From NCBI GenBank assembly GCA_001051155.2, contig JYIP02000005.1:4154001-4218000 (forward strand): a stretch of DNA of 64,000 nucleotides. Direction: 5' to 3'. Below the pieces are notes generated by a model. That model had not been told where the DNA came from, did not search any database, and was given only the letters and a program-made list of their open reading frames with translations. Both the position numbers and the translations under genes were made by a program. Origin of the DNA: Chrysoporthe austroafricana (Eukaryota; Ascomycota; Sordariomycetes; Diaporthales; Cryphonectriaceae). Positions 1 through 11,049 of this stretch are shown piece by piece. Within the stretch, counting starts at the first letter, position 1; every line of letters starts with the position of its first letter.

Positions 1-496
1 GTTCTGCGGTCCTAGTTCTCAGCAAGGTGGTCGATTTCGGTAATTGGCAATAGAATCATAATCTGGAAAAGGATGGGACATTGTCATCTGGTCCCTGGTC
101 CTTCACCTACTCCATCCCGTTTCGGAGAGCGTACTGCCTACCCTAATCGTGAACATTTCCTCCCATCACTCGCTCTCGGTTGAGGTATTAGTCTAGGACC
201 ACTTGTTGGCTCTTCATTGTATATTCTATTCCGCCCCATGTTGAGGCCTTTCTCGTCAGCGAACACATACCAAACTCCTCTAATCTAAAGAGGATGTCAC
301 TCCGCCTTTAGGTAATCCTCTGCATTCGCCGCAGCAGACTAGATACAAGTGCTGCACCGCAGTAATCGACACAACTCGCTTGGTTTAGGGGCTCGTATGC
401 CTGGCTTGATGCTTGAGTATCGATCTTCGTCCTTTATTCCTGTAATCTCTCAAATGGCAGCTGATAGTAAGCTCTCCAGATGGTCACGTTCTCCCT

Positions 497-531
497 TCTA
501 GACTACTCGAGGCGGTTTCTCTTAGTCTAGA
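497..531. repeat. hairpin with 9-bp perfect arms
   Basis: The arms TCTAGACTA (497-505) and TAGTCTAGA (523-531) are exact reverse complements around a 17-base loop. There is no flanking gene and no T-run, so its role is unknown. It may simply be a remnant of a degenerate repeat. Confidence 0.4.
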
Positions 532-622
532 GCGACTTCAGGGTTTGGAGGCCGTTTGGCGACCCCGATTTTTTATTTATAGACTACGGCGGGCGGCAAG
601 AAGATGCAACGCCTGAGTCGGC

Positions 623-985
623 ATGCAATGCTCGACAATCTCGAGGTGCAGGGCCGCAAGCTCCAACTATAGACCTTCGACTGTCTTCATGGCTTCAGCC
701 AAGAACTCGTCAACGAAATCGAGCTGTTTTGAGGACCTTCCCATCCCAGACAGGGTCGAGTTCGACGGCAAGCCTACTAAGGACGCCTTTATGTTCCGCC
801 TCTCGAACGTCCGCCGGGCCCTCTCCCAGCCGAAGATGCTAAATAGTGCATGTGAGTGGGCCGAGAAGCCCATACAGTGCCTCGACGCGATAGAACAAGA
901 GGGCGTTGTATTGGAGGACATGGGCGTGGAGGATGCCAAGGCATGGGGACGTGGTACTTGTGACTTTAAACCACGGCAAGCCTAA
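623..985 (+). CDS. unidentified small reading frame (doubtful gene)
   Basis: An ATG-started frame of 120 codons. I do not recognise the product. The middle (about residues 35-70, with DRVEFDGKPTKDAFMFRL) has the balanced composition of real protein, unlike the serine- and arginine-rich shadow frames elsewhere. It has a faint resemblance to the opening of retroelement Gag-like proteins, but I see no zinc knuckle, protease or reverse transcriptase nearby. It could be a broken gene fragment, an exon of a gene continuing outside the window, or chance. No splice structure could be supported. Confidence 0.15.
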   Translation: MQCSTISRCRAASSNYRPSTVFMASAKNSSTKSSCFEDLPIPDRVEFDGKPTKDAFMFRLSNVRRALSQPKMLNSACEWAEKPIQCLDAIEQEGVVLEDMGVEDAKAWGRGTCDFKPRQA

Positions 986-1222
986 AAGCCTATTAGGGAG
1001 GCTGCTCCCATTCTGAAAAATTCTTCATAATTCACGAGCCGCGCGTTCATACAACCGTCCATTTTTCATCTCTGTTCATCAAGTGCTATGCCCCAAGAAC
1101 CATCGAGCTGCTTATGTCCACCTGCCTTTCCTCTCAAGTGGTATCATCATCAAAAGCTCCGAAACTTTTGGTCCGTTACTCGTACAACACACGGGTCTCG
1201 CTGGACCCTTCGACTCTTTTCC

Positions 1223-4200
1223 TCAGTGATCAAGGACCATCACGTCATCCTCCGCCGCGAGTCCGAACTGATTGTTCTGTATAGCCGCGATCCGATCTAG
1301 CTCGGCCTGATACTGCCTCCTTAGCTCCGCCAGCGTAATCACCTTCCTCTTGGCACCTTTTCCCGTCACGCCGTCTTCAGGCACCTCCTCAACGGTGATC
1401 CACGCCTGCTTCGGATCTACACAGCTCAACGCGTTGATGAGCATTAGGAACTGCTTCGTGACAGACGTATCCAGCGCGTCCCCGCCGGAAAGATTGTCAC
1501 CCTCGCCGGCCTGCCGCAGCTTCTGCAGCCGGTCATGCAATACCGCCGCGGCGCCCCGGTAGTCGTTGTGCGTGATGCGCCACGCATACAGGATTTTGTG
1601 ATAGGGAGTACCACGGACCACTTCCATCGTGCTCTTGCACTTCTGGAACAGGATATCGTCGACCTCCTCCTGAAGCCCTGAAAAGGGGAGCGCGATGAGC
1701 TCTGACGTCTGGTTTGTCTCGCACATCCTCTCGACAAGCCTCTTCAGGCATGAATGCTTCAGCGCCCGGTCTTCCATTGAGAGCAGGGTTGCATGCGCCA
1801 TCTCGAAGCGCGAGATGGATGTCGAGGCGGCGAAGAGCCGGCTTGACATCTCCCTCCTCATTATTTGGGTGTCATCTGCGCAGGTGAACTGGAGTGATAG
1901 CCGGGCAAAATCGATCACATAGGAGAAGGCTTTATGACGGTCGTATAGAGAGACAATGTGGGCGTAGTAGTTAGCAGGCCCACTGTTGAGAAGCTTCTTC
2001 TCTGTCTCATCAAGCAGCCCGCCAGTCCGAAGGTCCGCATTCTTCATTGAAACACCTAATGGAAGCTGTGAGATTGCTGTCTGACAATTGGAACGATAAT
2101 AGGGGACACCGGGGGACTCACTCATTCCAACTGCTGCTTTCTTGAAGTAGACAGCAGCTGAGGTATAGTCCTTCAGAGACAAGAGTACACGACCCTGGAT
2201 GTATACCGAGAACGGGTCTTGGTTACAGAACGGACTCAGCTCCAATGCTAGATGTGGCCGGTCCCTCTTGAGCAGCGAGCACTGAATCAGTACGGACGAC
2301 AGCTCGATGCCACTATTGGGCGCACAGACGTCGATCACGACGTCCGTCAGGCTCGACGCCAACGGCTCTCCATCTACATCCTCCAAGCCCAGCAGGTGGC
2401 TAATGAAAGCCTCGAAAGCTGTAATTGTTCGCGTCTCTTCAGGCCGCTTCGTAGTGGTGGGTGATCCTGACGAACGTTCAGATTTGAGAAGCGGGACGGA
2501 AATCTGTGTCTTGACCAGCCATCTCACGAGCTCCAGCCTCCGAAGTGCCTCGATGATCTGACGATAGACGTGGCCGATGTCAAATCTCGCATGAAGGGCG
2601 TTGTCCTCGTTGTCCTCATCATACTCATACTCCATGTGCACCAGGAGGAGAAGCTGGCTCAGCAAGACCTGCCACTGCATTGCCGCAGTCTCTTGTACTG
2701 ACTTCACCACGACTTTCCTTCCGAATTCTGTCAGAGGATGCGGGTCTTCTGATCCACCGGCATCCTCGTTCGTCTCAAACAGCTCAATAAGTCCCTGGTA
2801 CAGGTCTGACGTGACGATCTTGAAGTCGCTTCCCAGTGTTTCCACCACCTGGGCTGCATCCTCTTCCGAAATACCTCGCCAGCACCCGGATTCATCGAAG
2901 AAGCGTTGTATCCGCTCCATGTCTGTCTTTGCCGACTCCTCAAACAGCTCTATCCGCAGGGCCGCACTGCTCTGCTGCATAATACTGTCGGGAAAATTCT
3001 CGACTAACCCGAGACCTGCCGATATCAGAGACGTCACATTGTCCACGTCATCCTCATCGGTATGAGGGTTAAAATATATCTGTTCCAGATCTGAGCATCG
3101 GTGCATGATGGCAACGAGATCAGCGCACAGGACCCAGGCAACGCCCGAGTTGTGGTCGAGGGCCAGAGAGAGCGCCTCCCCTCTCTGCTTATCCAGCTCC
3201 ATAATGAGTCGGTGAAATCGGCGCCACTGGACCTCGCCGTGAGCTCTGAACTGCTCATGGTCCATCTCCCCCGCGGAGAGCTTGCTGAGGGTGACTGTGG
3301 AACCCAGTACGGAGCAGATGGCTTCAACCAAGCCCCTGCCGTTCTTGGCAGACGTCTCTTTTGATCCCAGACCCCGCTCGTACATGGCGAGGGCAGCCTC
3401 CAGTGTTGCCTTGGAGAACCTTCCAGGGTAGAAGATGACCTGTAGCCATTTTTCCGTCGAGTCAGTCGGATCTCCGGAGCTCGCAGCGTCCACATGCACA
3501 GCGACGCTGTCGATCTCGACACCTGACCACTTGGACCTGTCCCACTCGGCCGCCGTATCTGAGGGCTTTGAGGAGCTCAGCTCCACCCTCTGGACTCTGT
3601 AGGCCAAATTGTTCTTCCACAGCACCCACAGATGGATAGCAGCACCCGTAGGCTGCGCCACGCCAAAGTCGGCCAAGGTCCAGACGTCTCCAGAGGATGG
3701 AGCCGGCGGCGTAAGGCGGTGATCTGGGAACATATCGTGGACGTAAATGGTACTGTCGTCCTTAGCCTCGACCTTCCAGAACTTGAACTCGTTCTCGACC
3801 GGAGAATATGCCACCAGCGTCCGCCTGCCTTCGACCCGTCCAACGATGCGAACCAGGTTGTCCCGGACGGGATCGATGATCCACTTTCCCAGCTCCTGCG
3901 GGTTGCGCTCCACCCCCAAGACGTCTGCCGTGTATAGGATGGCACCGGTCCGTACGTTCCATATCCGCAGGCGGTGGTCAAGACAGACGGTGAAGAGGAA
4001 ATCGGCGTCCTCGACGCCGAGAGAGTCGGCCACTGCCGAGGTGGCCGCGGTCAGTTCCATGTTCGCCTTGCCGTGCTTGACGGTCTGGCCCCCCTGGAAC
4101 GAGAAGGGGACGAGGCTTCGGAGGCCCTTAGCCCAGCCCTGTGCACTGAAATTGGTCTCCTTCCACATGTGGCCACCGGCTGTCGGAATTTTCATGTCAG

Positions 4201-4871
4201 CGACTGTACGCAACAAGAACGCAAGGCGCAGGCTTACCGTCGTGGGACTTGCTCCTGTCGAACCTGATGATGCCACCATCGTGAAAGGTGACGACGACCT
4301 GGTATGCGCTCACGGCGACCAGACGGTGTGGGTGCTTGAAACTGAAGGTGCCAGCCAGGTGGGCCTTGCAGGCGTCGCCCAGGCCATTCTCTGTGGCCGA
4401 TCGCTTGCGAAAGTGGTCAGGCCGCAAGGTGATGGTGTAGAGATAATTGCTCTGGTCGAGGACGAAGACGCTGAGGGCATCGTGTTCGGGGGCATCGGCG
4501 AGCGCGACACAGGAGGGCCGTATGGGGTTCGGAAAGCGCAGGTGGAGGATGAGGTTGGCATCGTCGGCGTTGGATGTCTTGCAGATGTCGGCGGCGCGAA
4601 GATTCAAGACGTAGTCGTCCTCGAGCACCCTCCACAGGAAGGAGCGGGGGGACTGGTGGTGTTTCCTGTGGTAGAGGGAGGCGGCGGTGGCCAGGTTGTT
4701 GGAGCGATATATCCTCTCCTCGTCACCAAGCCTGTCTGCCCCGTCCAGGCGGCGCTCTCTCGACCTGCCATTTGTAGGGGGCGGGAGGCGGATATGGGCG
4801 AGAGAGGCAGCAGAGGCGGGCTCAAGATTGACTCGAGTTTCCTTGTGGGTGATTCGCGGGTCGACATCCAT
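1223..4871 (-). CDS. NUP120: nucleoporin NUP120/NUP160 family
   Basis: Scaffold subunit of the Y-shaped (Nup84/Nup107) complex of the nuclear pore, needed for pore assembly and mRNA export. Two exons: 4871-4238 and 4179-1223, joined across a 58-base intron (4180-4237) with donor GTAAGC and a CGCTGAC branch site. Phase agrees (1 base carried). Product 1196 aa, typical for fungal members. The N-terminal part (about 1-480) reads as the beta-propeller (HLRFPNPIRPSCVALAD; LFTVCLDHRLRIWNVRTG). The rest is the helical solenoid ending in an acidic tail. The stretch encoded by 2057-2122 begins GTGAGT, ends TTAG, is a multiple of three and looks unlike the family, so it may be a second, in-frame intron; removal would give 1174 aa. 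Family assignment is from remembered sequence. Confidence 0.85.
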
Positions 4872-7005
4872 CTCGACTTGGCTGCTGCCCCCTCCTCGGC
4901 GGCAGAGGGTGGGGAGAGAATGCGCTGATCGGCGGCGGTGGTGACGGGCACGGGGCGAGGGGCAGAGGACGGCAAAGGCAGAGCTTCGAGGCGAGAGTTG
5001 AGGTCGATATCGTGGTTGCGCCAGACCAGACGCGTCCTGGCGGGAGGCGGTTTGCAGAGGTTCGGCGTCAGGGCCTGATCAAGCTTCAGAAGTTCTGCCG
5101 GGGCGAGCTTGCTCTAGCTGCCGATCCCTGAAAGGACTGCCAGCCGCAGTGAGTATAGCTCTGGGTGGCCTGTGCTCACCACCAGCATACCTCACAAAGG
5201 TTGATTTACATATTGTAGTATTCAGTACACACTGCAAAGGCTGTCACGCGCTGAGAAACAAGGCACTATGGGCTACCGACAAAGGGAGGGTTATTTTTTG
5301 GGGGGGGGGATGGAAAGAAAAAAAAAACACCTTCGTCCTCCGGACAGGAGTGCGATCGGAGTTTGAAGGAGCAGAATCGAGGCATGACGCCCGCCTGGCC
5401 TTTCTACCATCACAATGTAAATGCTTTGATCTACCCTCTCCTTGCAAATCTAACCAACAGCCAATCTTGACATTGTCATGTTACCGATTTTACCATGCGA
5501 CCACTTCATAGCCCATGAGTGCGCTCTGTGATCGCTCAAACGTACGGCAATAAGTCCTTCTTGCAACGAGCCCCCTCGAGGGGGAAGCCACCAAGTCTGC
5601 GGGACAAGCCAGGGCGTCTTGTTGTGTTGCGTTCGAATGTTGAAAAGTCCAAACGCCCATCCGGCCCCAAAATTTCTGTCCGCGAGATTTTTGCTGCGCT
5701 GGAGCACAGACCATCTCCCGCTGTGGCCGTCAGGGTAAGGGTTAGACGGCCGCCAGCTATATTCTATGTTCTCCATACGTACATACATTGTATGTCTTCC
5801 AGGTGCATATGGGCGTACTCACTTGGTCTCCTTCTCTCTTCATCCTTGCCGTCGATACGATCCGCTAGCCCGTCTACACTTCGAAGGGATTTCGCGTCCG
5901 GGTATCCCGCACCGCAGTCAAGCCGTGCTTCTAGTACAGGTCCTCCAGGGAGAACACCCTCCGCCCTGCCTTGTAGGACCACAGCGTGGGGGGGCGACGT
6001 GGGGAGCGCATGATACGTCGACGTCACCTGCCTCGCCTGAGAGACATGTCTCGTCTGGCGGCTCCTCCTCCGGGGCTGGAAGGCCATCATGGGGTGGCAC
6101 AGGCACAGGCGGCCAGCGGGGGCACGCCATCGCGACAGCTCACGTGCCCTCCTGCCGCAGAGATCCCCTTCACAGAGAAGAGGTCTGATTGTCGTGCGGC
6201 CGCCAGCCTGTCCTGGCGTCAACGTTTCTGCGCGTCTCGACTGCTTCACGTGGGAAAATGCGGGCCACATATTGGCTGGGGCCCCATGACCCGGGGTGGC
6301 CTAGCCCGGCAAGCTGGGTGTCGAGTGGCTTGTCAGCCCTTACTGGGTGGTAGTGTGGTATCCTTCGTCAGCCTCGCATCCGCTACGGCGCGGCACGCGA
6401 CATGGCTGTCATAGCAGCCTTAGCCACCGGACTAGCTGTCCACGGGGTGCGCCGTAGGCCCTCGCACTAAAACCGCGCACACAAGAAGCCTGGCACGCCT
6501 GGCCCTGGCTGCTGGGCATCTGGTGCGAGGCGAGAATGGCGCATCCTTTCCGTTTGCAGATAAATATACACGTCCCCGCTGACACTGGGAAAACTCCGGC
6601 CTTCCCACACGAATCTCTTCCCCAGGTGCTCTCAGCGAAAGGACCGGAGCATCCACAGCCTACCAAAACCCGCAGCATCTTTCCTCCCCAGTGGATCCCA
6701 GAGGCCATCAGGGTTCTTGCAGGGCTGAGCTGGTCTCAGACCGACAGCGAGCGACAGGGAACTGGAGAAGAAAACGAGACCAGAAATTGACGTAAATATA
6801 AAGGACCTGACCAGGTTCTCGGGCCAACAGCCCAAGTCCTCGTCTGTCGCCGCCGTTGGTCCTCACGCTCCACACCGAGGGGCCACTGCGACCTGTCTTC
6901 TTCTGCACGGTCGTGTCCAGCGAACATGCCCGGACCGACAGGTTTATCTTAGGATCCTAGTTTCTTACAGACGACGCGGCGACCCCAGCAGGCGCGACTT
7001 GAACG
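4872..7005. other. intergenic, NUP120 to PPN1
   Basis: Divergent intergenic stretch of 2.1 kb holding the promoters of NUP120 (left) and PPN1 (right). Open frames on both strands here are proline-, serine- and arginine-rich and overlap one another; I found no family match or consistent splicing. It contains a compound T6G10 tract (5294-5309) followed by an A-run. Confidence 0.6.
5294..5309 (+). repeat. compound homopolymer tract T6G10
   Basis: Six T followed directly by ten G, then an A-rich run from 5311. Similar T-run/G-run junctions occur at 34593-34613, 37556-37571 and 62447-62464. Confidence 0.8.
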
Positions 7006-9240
7006 ATGGCTGCCGGCGCCTTGCTGTTGGCAGCAGGACTGTCGCTCTCGCATATGTGCCATGGCGTCACTGCCGCACCACCACCAGCAGCGCAACATCC
7101 CCTTGCATCGCCGGGCCAGCTCGCCGCGCTCGACGACACACCACCACTGCCGCCATCATCCCCGGCAGTATCTGCCGTAGGGTCACAGCCGAGACGATTA
7201 CACGGCAAGTTCCTGCATGTCACAGGTGAGTGAGAGCTAGCCACCACGACGCTCTTGCATGAATTCATCCGCTAGATTGTCTGTCCCATGCGCACAACAC
7301 CGAAACTGACCTGCATCCGCGCGCAAGACTTCCATCCCGACGAGTTCTACAAGGTCCATAGCTCCACGTCGGCAGACCACGCCTGCCACAGCGGGAAAGG
7401 TGTGGCAGGTACCTACGGCGCCGAGACGTCGGATTGCGACACGCCCATCTCACTCATCAACGCAACCTTCGACTGGATCAGCGCCAACATCCGCGACGAG
7501 ATAGATTTCGTCATATGGACAGGCGACAACGCCCGGCACGACTCGGATGAGAGTGTACCACGCTCACCCAGCCAGGTCCTCGGCACGAACCGCCTCCTGG
7601 CTAGCAAGTTCGCGGAGACCTTCTCAGATGCCAACGGGCTCAGCATACCCGTGATCCCGACATTCGGGAACAACGACATCGTCCCGCACAATATACTGCT
7701 CCCCGGCCCTAACAAGTGGCTCGACTACTATGCCGACATCTGGAGGGACTTCATCCCCGAGGAGCAGCGCCACAGCTTCGAATTCGGCGGGTGGTTTTAT
7801 GTCGAGGTCATCCCCAACAAGCTAGCCGTGTTCAGCCTGAACACGCTCTACTTCTTTGATCGCAATGCCGGGATCGACGACTGCATCAAGCCCTCTGAGC
7901 CCGGTTTTAAGCACCTAGAGTGGCTGAGGGTCCAGCTTCAGTTCATGCGGGATCGGGGGATGAAGGCCATCCTCATGGGGCATGTTCCTCCGGCGAGGAC
8001 GGACAGCAAGATGCTGTGGGACGAGACGTGCTGGCAGAAGTACACGCTCTGGCTGAGACAGTATCGCGATGTCGTGGTCACTAGCCTCTACGGGCACATG
8101 AACATTGACCACTTCCTGCTTGCAGACGCCAAGGAGATCACTATCGACTCGACGGAGGCCGAGGCCGAGGACTTCGACTTTAGCCGTCAGAATTTGGATG
8201 ATGAGCTATCGATCCGGTCTGCCACGGACTACCTCGAGGAACTGCGCGAAGGCTGGGCTAAGCTGCCCAAGGTGACGTTGAACAGCGAACCCGAGAAGAG
8301 TAGCAAGAAGAAGAAAAAGAAGGACAAGAGCAAGAAGAAATTAGGCGGCAAATGGGCAGAGCGCTACCAGCTATCTTTCGTCGGCCCGAGCATCGTGCCC
8401 AATTACTTCCCAACGCTCCGCGTCTTCGAATACAACATCACCGGCATCGAAGACGCGGTGACGTGGGCAGAACACACCGACCGATTACCGACCATCGACA
8501 AGCTTCACTATGATGAGGACTTCACGCAGCCCGAACTGGAGTTGCGTGGTCTAGCCGAGGTTGAAGCGAACAAAAAGAAAAAGAAGAAAAAGGAAGGCAA
8601 GAAGCCTAAGGACGATAACAAGTCCAAGGACCCGAATCTGGTCGTACCCAGTCCGCCAGCCAAATCCTCGCCACCGGGGCCAGCCTACTCTTCACAACCC
8701 CTGACGCTCCTCGGCTACGAACAGTACTTTGCTAATCTGACCTATATCAACAACGACATCGCCGCCGAGGAGAATGCGGAAGTGGGGCCCGAGAAATGGC
8801 GGGAAGGCAAGCACGGCGACAAGGAGCCGAAGAGCCGTAAGCCGAAGCCAAGAGAGTTCAAATTTGAAATCGAGTATACCACACATGACGATAAGATCTA
8901 CAACCTCACCGATCTGACCGTCTGCAGCTTCGTAGAACTGGCATACCGGATGGGTCAGGCGGCCAAGAGCAAGACTGCGGAGTTCCTACTGCCTGGCGGA
9001 GATGTCACCGACGATCTCGATGAGATCGACAAGGTCGAGGAACAAGATTTAGAGATACTAGACCAGGACAGGTTCATTACGGATGACGAAGATGAGGGCG
9101 GAGAAATCGAACATGGCGACATGGATGCCGAGAAGAAGAAGAAGAAGTCCAAGAAACTAAACAAGACGTGGCTTCACTTTCTAAAGCATGCCTTCGTAAG
9201 TACGGTGGACGACAAGGGGCTGGAGAAACAGTTCTCCTAG
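7006..9240 (+). CDS. PPN1: endopolyphosphatase (PPN1 family)
   Basis: Vacuolar enzyme that cleaves long inorganic polyphosphate chains internally. Exons 7006-7225 and 7328-9240, joined across a 102-base intron (GTGAGT...CAAG) so that the split codon restores the metal-site motif DFHPD. Product 710 aa, the usual size. It opens with a hydrophobic signal/anchor (MAAGALLLAAGLSLSHM), expected for a vacuolar membrane protein. Metallophosphatase motifs run in order: D74-F-H76, WTGDNARHD, FGNND, GHVPP and YGHMNID. Unusual are three lysine-rich tracts: about residues 397-414, 489-500 and 675-683, the last directly after an acidic stretch (see findings). Yeast Ppn1 is matured by vacuolar proteases; whether this one is cannot be told. 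Confidence 0.9.
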
Positions 9241-11049
9241 ACAGGGTAGGAATCATGAGAAATGATGCACACATTGCATGGGCGGCGTAATGGGAATTCG
9301 GGCAGCCGCATTTTCGGCACCCACATATGGCCTCGTCGAGGCTCTCTCCGTCTGGGAGGAATATATAGGTAGATGTTGGCTGGCAACTTGAATATCCACC
9401 ATACTACTACCAGCACTTCGACCTTCACTTCAAGTTAAATTTCTAAACCTCTTACCCTTCCTCCTATGTTGTCTTTTGTTGAACTGTTGCTCTAAAAAAA
9501 AGAAGAAAAAGGATCTGGGCCCGCCCCCGCCCTGTTTTTTCTTTTTCGTTTCTTCTCCATTACAAGACCCTAGTAACAAGGGTCAATGTATATCAAGTCC
9601 AGGCTGAAGGCCAAAAGGGACATTTTATTAGCTAGCAGGCTTAGACTAGTTAGACAGGTACGGGAGGAAACGAGGGAAGATGGGTGAAACTACTTATGCT
9701 AAGATTAAGAATACTATACGATGGAGCTAGCCTTCTCTGGGCTAGCAAGCGAGCTCGGCAGCAATCTTCCTCTTCGCTGTGCTAGCGGGTCTCCGTTGAA
9801 TTTTAGAGACCGGTTGGCATCTTAGCCCTGTATAGACTCACTAATGCCTTGCCTGGGCCAGGCATCGGAACTGTCGGAGAAGTCCATGCTTCTAGCTCCG
9901 GCGTCAAGCAACCAGGTATATGGTATTAAGTTTAACATACTGTTCAATACTATTAAACTGGTCTGTTATAATGGCGAATTCCTATGATAAGTGCAGGAAG
10001 ACAGAGATTCAAATCTCTCCTACAAAGGTTCATAGCCGCGTTTCCATTTCCCCCCCTTCTTTCTACTTGCGTCCTCTACTCTGTTGTATTGAACGGTCTG
10101 CTGGTTCTATCATTCATTTTCGTTGACCTTCACGCTGTCCTGGCAGGTAGTACTCTGTTTACGATCTAGAGAAGTAGTTAGGCTTGACTACATGGAATAC
10201 TGTGTGGATGGCTGTGGTTGTTAGGCACTGGATGGATGAAGAAGCCGATCACGCCCGTGCGTGAGGCTTTGGAAAAGATGTGAGTGGGTGGGTGGAATTA
10301 GGGAGACTAGCCCTCTACTGAATATGGAATTTAACCTTCCATCTGTAGGTATCCTTCAAGGCTGTACCATGTGGAGCCAGCCCTTGTAGACTTCACGTCC
10401 GTGAAATAATCATCGATGACAGTATCGGCACCCACCCTTCGATGGCCTCTTCAGTTGGTGTTCTTCTTGATGTATCTCTATAGAGCGTACGTCCGTAGGT
10501 GCCCGTTGTCTTTGTGCCACTGATTGGATTGCCATTTCATCTTGTCCATGGTTCCCCTTTTCGGTCGAGCATCCCATTTCTGCACTTCCACCTAGTGAGC
10601 ATTCCAGCCTAGTGATATGCTGCACATTAGTATGTAGGATAGGCAGCAGAAGCAGCGAAAGTCGACCGAGATGAACCTTCGCTCGGGCTGTGCGTCCGCT
10701 TACAAGCTTGATGATATCGTGCTATCAGAGACGTAGCATATGCAAATTGCTCGAGCGAAGTGAAGATACAATTTGTAGTTGTATTACACGGCTTGATGCT
10801 GGCCCCGGAGATAGCCTGGGGGCTGCGCTATTCTGAGCAGAAGCAAAATTCGCCGAGTATAACCCGATCATCCATCATCTAGTCATCCTTCCCCTGGGTA
10901 AGCCTGACTTCTATGATACGAACCCCTCTTCGCACAGCGCTGTGGACCGTCCTCCGCAGAATGTCCGTCTCAGAAGGGTGAATTATGAGGGTAGCGCTTT
11001 CAACTGGAGTGGCACCTGGCCTACGTCCCAGTGCTCGGGGGCATCATAT
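9241..11049. other. intergenic, PPN1 to F-box gene (convergent)
   Basis: Convergent stretch of 1.8 kb. The first few hundred bases should be the 3' untranslated region of PPN1. About 9590-10200 is visibly AT-richer, dense in CTAG/GCTAGC motifs, and holds two short palindromes (9726-9746 and 9850-9864). This looks like a decayed repeat. No coding region is supported. A sequence near 9998-10020 resembles a tRNA T-arm but no cloverleaf could be built. Confidence 0.55.
9726..9746. repeat. short palindrome pair in AT-richer patch
   Basis: GCTAGCC (9726-9732) and GGCTAGC (9740-9746) are exact inverted arms with a 7-base spacer. A second palindrome, TGCCTGG/CCAGGCA, lies at 9850-9864 around one central base. 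Both sit in a gene-less patch rich in CTAG words, compatible with a decayed mobile element, although no terminal repeats or target-site duplication could be defined. Confidence 0.35.

Larger units (their letters stand above)
1..1222. other. gene-poor left edge
   Basis: No recognisable gene was found. The stretch holds one small unidentified reading frame (623-985) and a hairpin with perfect 9-base arms at 497-505 and 523-531. Its right end should include the 3' untranslated region of NUP120, whose stop codon lies at 1223. Whether a gene enters from the left edge cannot be decided from this window. Confidence 0.5.

Noticed and set aside
3747..4928. Open plus-strand frame of 393 codons
   Set aside because: It lies entirely antisense to the NUP120 coding exons; its openness follows from codon bias of the real gene, and it has no recognisable domain.
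5519..6013. Plus-strand frame of 164 codons upstream of PPN1
   Set aside because: Overlaps equally long frames on the other strand and has the Ser/Arg/Pro composition of shadow frames. No domain or intron evidence.
9900..10030. Sequence resembling a tRNA T-arm (AGAGATTCAAATCTCT) with nearby AT-rich text
   Set aside because: No matching acceptor, D or anticodon arms could be found around it. A stem of four pairs with an eight-base loop is common by chance.
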